Below are positions 4,122 through 6,025 of a DNA stretch of 6,025 nt, piece after piece; position 1 is the first letter of the stretch; each line of letters begins with the position of its first letter. The stretch is from a bacterium (lineage in GTDB: Bacteria > Patescibacteriota > Microgenomatia > Woykebacterales > RBG-16-39-9b): assembly GCA_030690175.1 (NCBI GenBank), contig JAUYHE010000011.1, positions 1-6,025 of the forward strand, given 5' to 3'. Under the pieces are notes generated by a model. It worked only from the letters and a program-made list of their open reading frames with translations, was not told the origin of the DNA and ran no database searches. The position numbers and the translations under genes are program-made.

Positions 4122-5675
4122 TTACTTTCCCTGCCGCACTTTCGGCGTCACCCAAAATCCCATATATTTACCAAACATTAAACGCGTTTGCGCTTCAAGA
4201 CCTGGGATTGAACCAAAAACAATAATTGTAAAAGGCATCAATGCCCATTGCAAAACCATTAAAGAGTATTTATAAGACTGATGATTTTTGGGTCGAGGCG
4301 GTAAAATCATAGTGCCGTAGATAGCCGAGGAAACCAGACCAATCATCGCCAGAGTCATAATGATTCTGGTAATTTGCGGCAGATTATAAGAAAGCAAGGT
4401 CACATTGAATGCTTGCCCGCCCAAATACAGCGGCGTCCATCCTAGCAAAAAAATAATCAACGCATTAGTTCCCCAAGACCAGAATCCTTCCATGTGATTA
4501 AAAGCCCAAAAAAGTTTTGTCCTAAGGGCAATTTTTTTATTATGCCAAAAGCCGAATAAAACATATGGAATATTTTCCACTCCCCAGCCCCAGCGTCGCT
4601 GCTGTTTATAGACATTGATCGCTGTTTGCAACCAACTTTCCGCTAAATTCGCATCCATGGAAACCGGATAGTATAACGGTACTACTCGGTATTTAGCATC
4701 GTAAAAAAGTAGTGCTTGCCAAAAAATTCGAGAATCCTCAGAGACATTTTTAACCGACCACCAATTCATTTCAACTAGTGTTTTAAAATTCATTGCGTGC
4801 GAGGAAAAAGTAGCCAAGCGTTCGGGCCGCTCCTGTTGCATCATGTGCCAAAAAGTCCCACTCTGAGCCGCCACGCGAGAAAAAGATGGGGCATCCCAAA
4901 TATTATTATTAAAAATTGGCACTGGCTGAAAGCTGCACCAAACTCGATCTTCGTTCTCTAAAAAAACATAGGTTAAACGAGAAAAATATTCTGCATAAAC
5001 TACCGTATCAATATCAAAAACCGAAACTAAAATATTATCATAAGGAACTCCGATTTCATCAATAATTTTCTTTTTTACTTCTTTGGCTGCCCAAGTTTCA
5101 TTTGAACCCTTGCCTGCCAACTCGCCAACAATATCAGCTGGATGAACAGTCTTCAAAAGTTTAAAAAACTGATGACTATATTGCGCCATAATTTTTTCTG
5201 ATACTTCCGTCGCCACTTCCCCACCTCGCTCTTCCGTTGCCAATACCACAATCATTCTATCTTTGGGATAATTAGTCGCCATCAAAGAATCGAAAGTTTC
5301 TGCCGCCACCTCATATGATTCTTTATACATCGGTAAAATTACCAAATGATAAACTTCTTGCCAATTTAGATCTTGATGTTTGTTTTTTTCTTTAAGTTCG
5401 GCTAGCCAATCTTGCTTTCTTATCTGCTTAATAATCGCAAAGCTAGAACGCAAATGCATTGATAAAAAAACGGTTTTCAACAGCCAATAAATGTCAAAAG
5501 CGATAATAAAAAAAGCGATAAACACCGGGGCCACCCAAGACAAAAAAACGACGCTAATTAGCGTCCCCCAAGATAAAAGACCAGGCAGAATCTCAAAGAA
5601 TCGATATAGTCGATAACCCTCTTTTCCTTGTAGATCCTGCGCGTTACCAATTTTTATATAATCACTTTTTTCCAT
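4122..5675 (-). CDS. Membrane-bound family 2 glycosyltransferase
   Basis: The 517-residue protein has the plan of processive GT-A enzymes such as cellulose and hyaluronan synthases. Two membrane helices (about 29-48 and 50-72) come first, then a cytosolic catalytic domain, then about three helices (398-419, 433-456, 470-492). Catalytic-domain marks are LPMYKES (114-120), GKGSN (188-192), the metal/nucleotide-binding DID in VFDIDTVV (221-223), the acidic pair ED (313-314) and QQRRWGWG (358-365), matching the QxxRW signature. This predicts transfer of sugar from a nucleotide sugar to a growing or lipid-linked glycan at the inner membrane; substrate and product cannot be read from sequence. The ATG at 5675 is the natural start, just before the first helix, but no strong Shine-Dalgarno precedes it. 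It lies downstream of tRNA-Glu on the same strand with no partner genes in view, and no intrinsic terminator follows. Confidence 0.9.
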   Translation of the reverse strand: MEKSDYIKIGNAQDLQGKEGYRLYRFFEILPGLLSWGTLISVVFLSWVAPVFIAFFIIAFDIYWLLKTVFLSMHLRSSFAIIKQIRKQDWLAELKEKNKHQDLNWQEVYHLVILPMYKESYEVAAETFDSLMATNYPKDRMIVVLATEERGGEVATEVSEKIMAQYSHQFFKLLKTVHPADIVGELAGKGSNETWAAKEVKKKIIDEIGVPYDNILVSVFDIDTVVYAEYFSRLTYVFLENEDRVWCSFQPVPIFNNNIWDAPSFSRVAAQSGTFWHMMQQERPERLATFSSHAMNFKTLVEMNWWSVKNVSEDSRIFWQALLFYDAKYRVVPLYYPVSMDANLAESWLQTAINVYKQQRRWGWGVENIPYVLFGFWHNKKIALRTKLFWAFNHMEGFWSWGTNALIIFLLGWTPLYLGGQAFNVTLLSYNLPQITRIIMTLAMIGLVSSAIYGTMILPPRPKNHQSYKYSLMVLQWALMPFTIIVFGSIPGLEAQTRLMFGKYMGFWVTPKVRQGK

Positions 5676-5710
5676 ATTTTACGGTGCCATAAAAGTATCG
5701 AAACAAAGAA

Positions 5711-5771
5711 TAGCAGCCCTAGCGGCCTCCTTCGCCCCGCAAATGCGTGGCTTCGGAAGGCCAAGGGAATC
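5711..5771 (-). repeat. Possible degraded tRNA-Glu 3' fragment split by a hairpin
   Basis: On the + strand, AGCCCTA (5715-5721) and AGGGAATC (5764-5771) match the antisense of the tRNA-Glu acceptor and T-stem (TAGCCCTA, AGGGGAATCG at 5953-5970), parted by about 42 bp. The insert is itself palindromic, with GGCC / GGCC (5724-5727, 5759-5762) or CCTTC / GGAAGG in another register. The matching arms are short, so the relation is tentative. Next to it, TAGCCAAGCGGAAT at 5787-5800 may be another remnant. In the rest of 5676-5820 I see nothing. Confidence 0.35.
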
Positions 5772-5838
5772 TATGGTAACCTTATCTAGCCAAGCGGAAT
5801 ATCTCCTTAACAAAAAATGGTAGCCCTAGGGGGAATCG

Positions 5839-5863
5839 CCCGGCACCACTAAAGGGTGCTGGG
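5839..5863. repeat. Hairpin module 3 (Glu locus)
   Basis: 9-bp stem CCCGGCACC / GGTGCTGGG around loop ACTAAAG, read on the + strand. One pair is G-T on the + strand, which is A-C on the tRNA strand, so pairing is complete only in a + strand transcript or single strand. It is closely related to module 1 at 100-124. Confidence 0.8.
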
Positions 5864-5865
5864 CG

Positions 5866-5921
5866 CCCTATACCGTCCAATACCACTAAAGGGTATTGGA
5901 TAAAAATTTACTGGTATAGGG
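5866..5921. repeat. Outer module 5 with module 4 nested in its loop
   Basis: The outer stem CCCTATACC / GGTATAGGG (5866-5874, 5913-5921) is a perfect 9 bp. Its loop contains a whole second module at 5876-5900: stem TCCAATACC / GGTATTGGA around loop ACTAAAG. The remaining loop bases are G before it and TAAAAATTTACT after it. G plus the final TTTACT resembles the GTTCACT loop of module 2, as if the inner module had entered a similar loop. Confidence 0.8.
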
Positions 5922-5952
5922 CGAACCCACTTTTCTCTTTTCATGAAATTCG

Positions 5953-6024
5953 TAGCCCTAAGGGGAATCGAACCCCTGTTGCCAGGATGAAAACCTGGAG
6001 TCCTAACCACTAGACGATAGGGCC
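5953..6024 (-). tRNA. tRNA-Glu (anticodon UUC)
   Basis: A complete 72-nt cloverleaf on the - strand. Acceptor GGCCCTA / TAGGGCT, T8 C9, D-stem GTCT/GGAC, anticodon stem CCAGG/CCTGG around TTTTCAT (anticodon TTC), T-stem AGGGG/CCCCT around TTCGATT, discriminator A. The D-stem and T8 C9 resemble E. coli tRNA-Glu. The terminal pair 1-72 is G-U. CCA is not encoded (the next bases are CGA), unlike the tRNA-Arg at the other end, so a CCA-adding enzyme is needed. Confidence 0.95.
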
Positions 6025-6025
6025 A

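Larger units (their letters stand above)
5821..5930 (-). repeat. Partial tRNA-Glu copy with its T-loop split by hairpins
   Basis: Read on the - strand, GTGGGTTCG (5930-5922) and CGATTCCCCCTAGGGCTA (5838-5821) rebuild the T-arm and 3' acceptor strand of the tRNA-Glu gene that ends at 5953. The right arm differs from the gene at one base. The T-loop is split as TTCG / CGATT by 83 bp (5839-5921) made of two side-by-side modules joined by CG, one with a third module inside its loop. The break point and CG joints are the same as at tRNA-Arg, although the tRNAs differ. Confidence 0.8.

Noticed and set aside
5676..5710. Promoter for the glycosyltransferase gene
   Set aside because: The TTGTTT and TAAAAT boxes on the - strand are 19 bp apart and the -10 would touch the start codon.
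5839..5921. CRISPR array
   Set aside because: The repeats are hairpins of varying sequence joined by CG, with no constant repeat or unique spacers of fixed length.

Overview
The window looks like a fragment of a small, AT-leaning bacterial genome, most likely from the Patescibacteria/CPR radiation. This is an inference from the style of the RecG and family-2 glycosyltransferase proteins, the DksA/TraR-type zinc-finger protein, and intergenic spaces packed with palindromic repeats; no taxonomic marker proves it. The three coding genes read with the standard code.

Layout. Positions 1-69 hold most of a tRNA-Arg gene (+ strand, anticodon GCG, first six bases outside the window). Positions 70-298 are non-coding and full of hairpins. 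recG (+) fills 299-2536. Positions 2537-3091 carry two composite palindromic repeats and then a probable promoter for the next gene. A DksA/TraR-family zinc-finger gene (+) lies at 3092-3712 and is followed by a clear intrinsic terminator. Positions 3775-4121 hold further dispersed repeats, including a 50-bp block identical to one after recG, and a short heptamer tandem repeat. A membrane-bound family-2 glycosyltransferase (-) occupies 4122-5675. Positions 5676-5952 hold degraded tRNA-Glu pieces and a second hairpin array, and tRNA-Glu(UUC) (-) closes the window at 5953-6024.

The genes show no common pathway: replication-fork repair (RecG), a probable RNA-polymerase-binding regulator (DksA/TraR type) and surface polysaccharide synthesis (GT2). 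The repeats link the spaces between them.

The most unusual feature is shared by the two ends of the window. Just downstream of each tRNA gene is a partial copy of that same tRNA's T-arm and 3' acceptor strand. In each copy the T-loop is split as TTCG / CGATT, with hairpin modules between. The modules follow one rule: a 9-bp stem of form YCCnnnACC / GGTnnnGGR around a 7-nt loop (ACTAAAG in three of five), with modules joined by the dinucleotide CG. The middle three stem pairs differ between modules while pairing is kept almost completely, and one module sits inside the loop of another. This resembles, by analogy only, the double-hairpin mobile elements of fungal mitochondrial DNA. No integrase or transposase is present, so a moving enzyme would have to act from elsewhere. 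I do not recognise this family from any described system.
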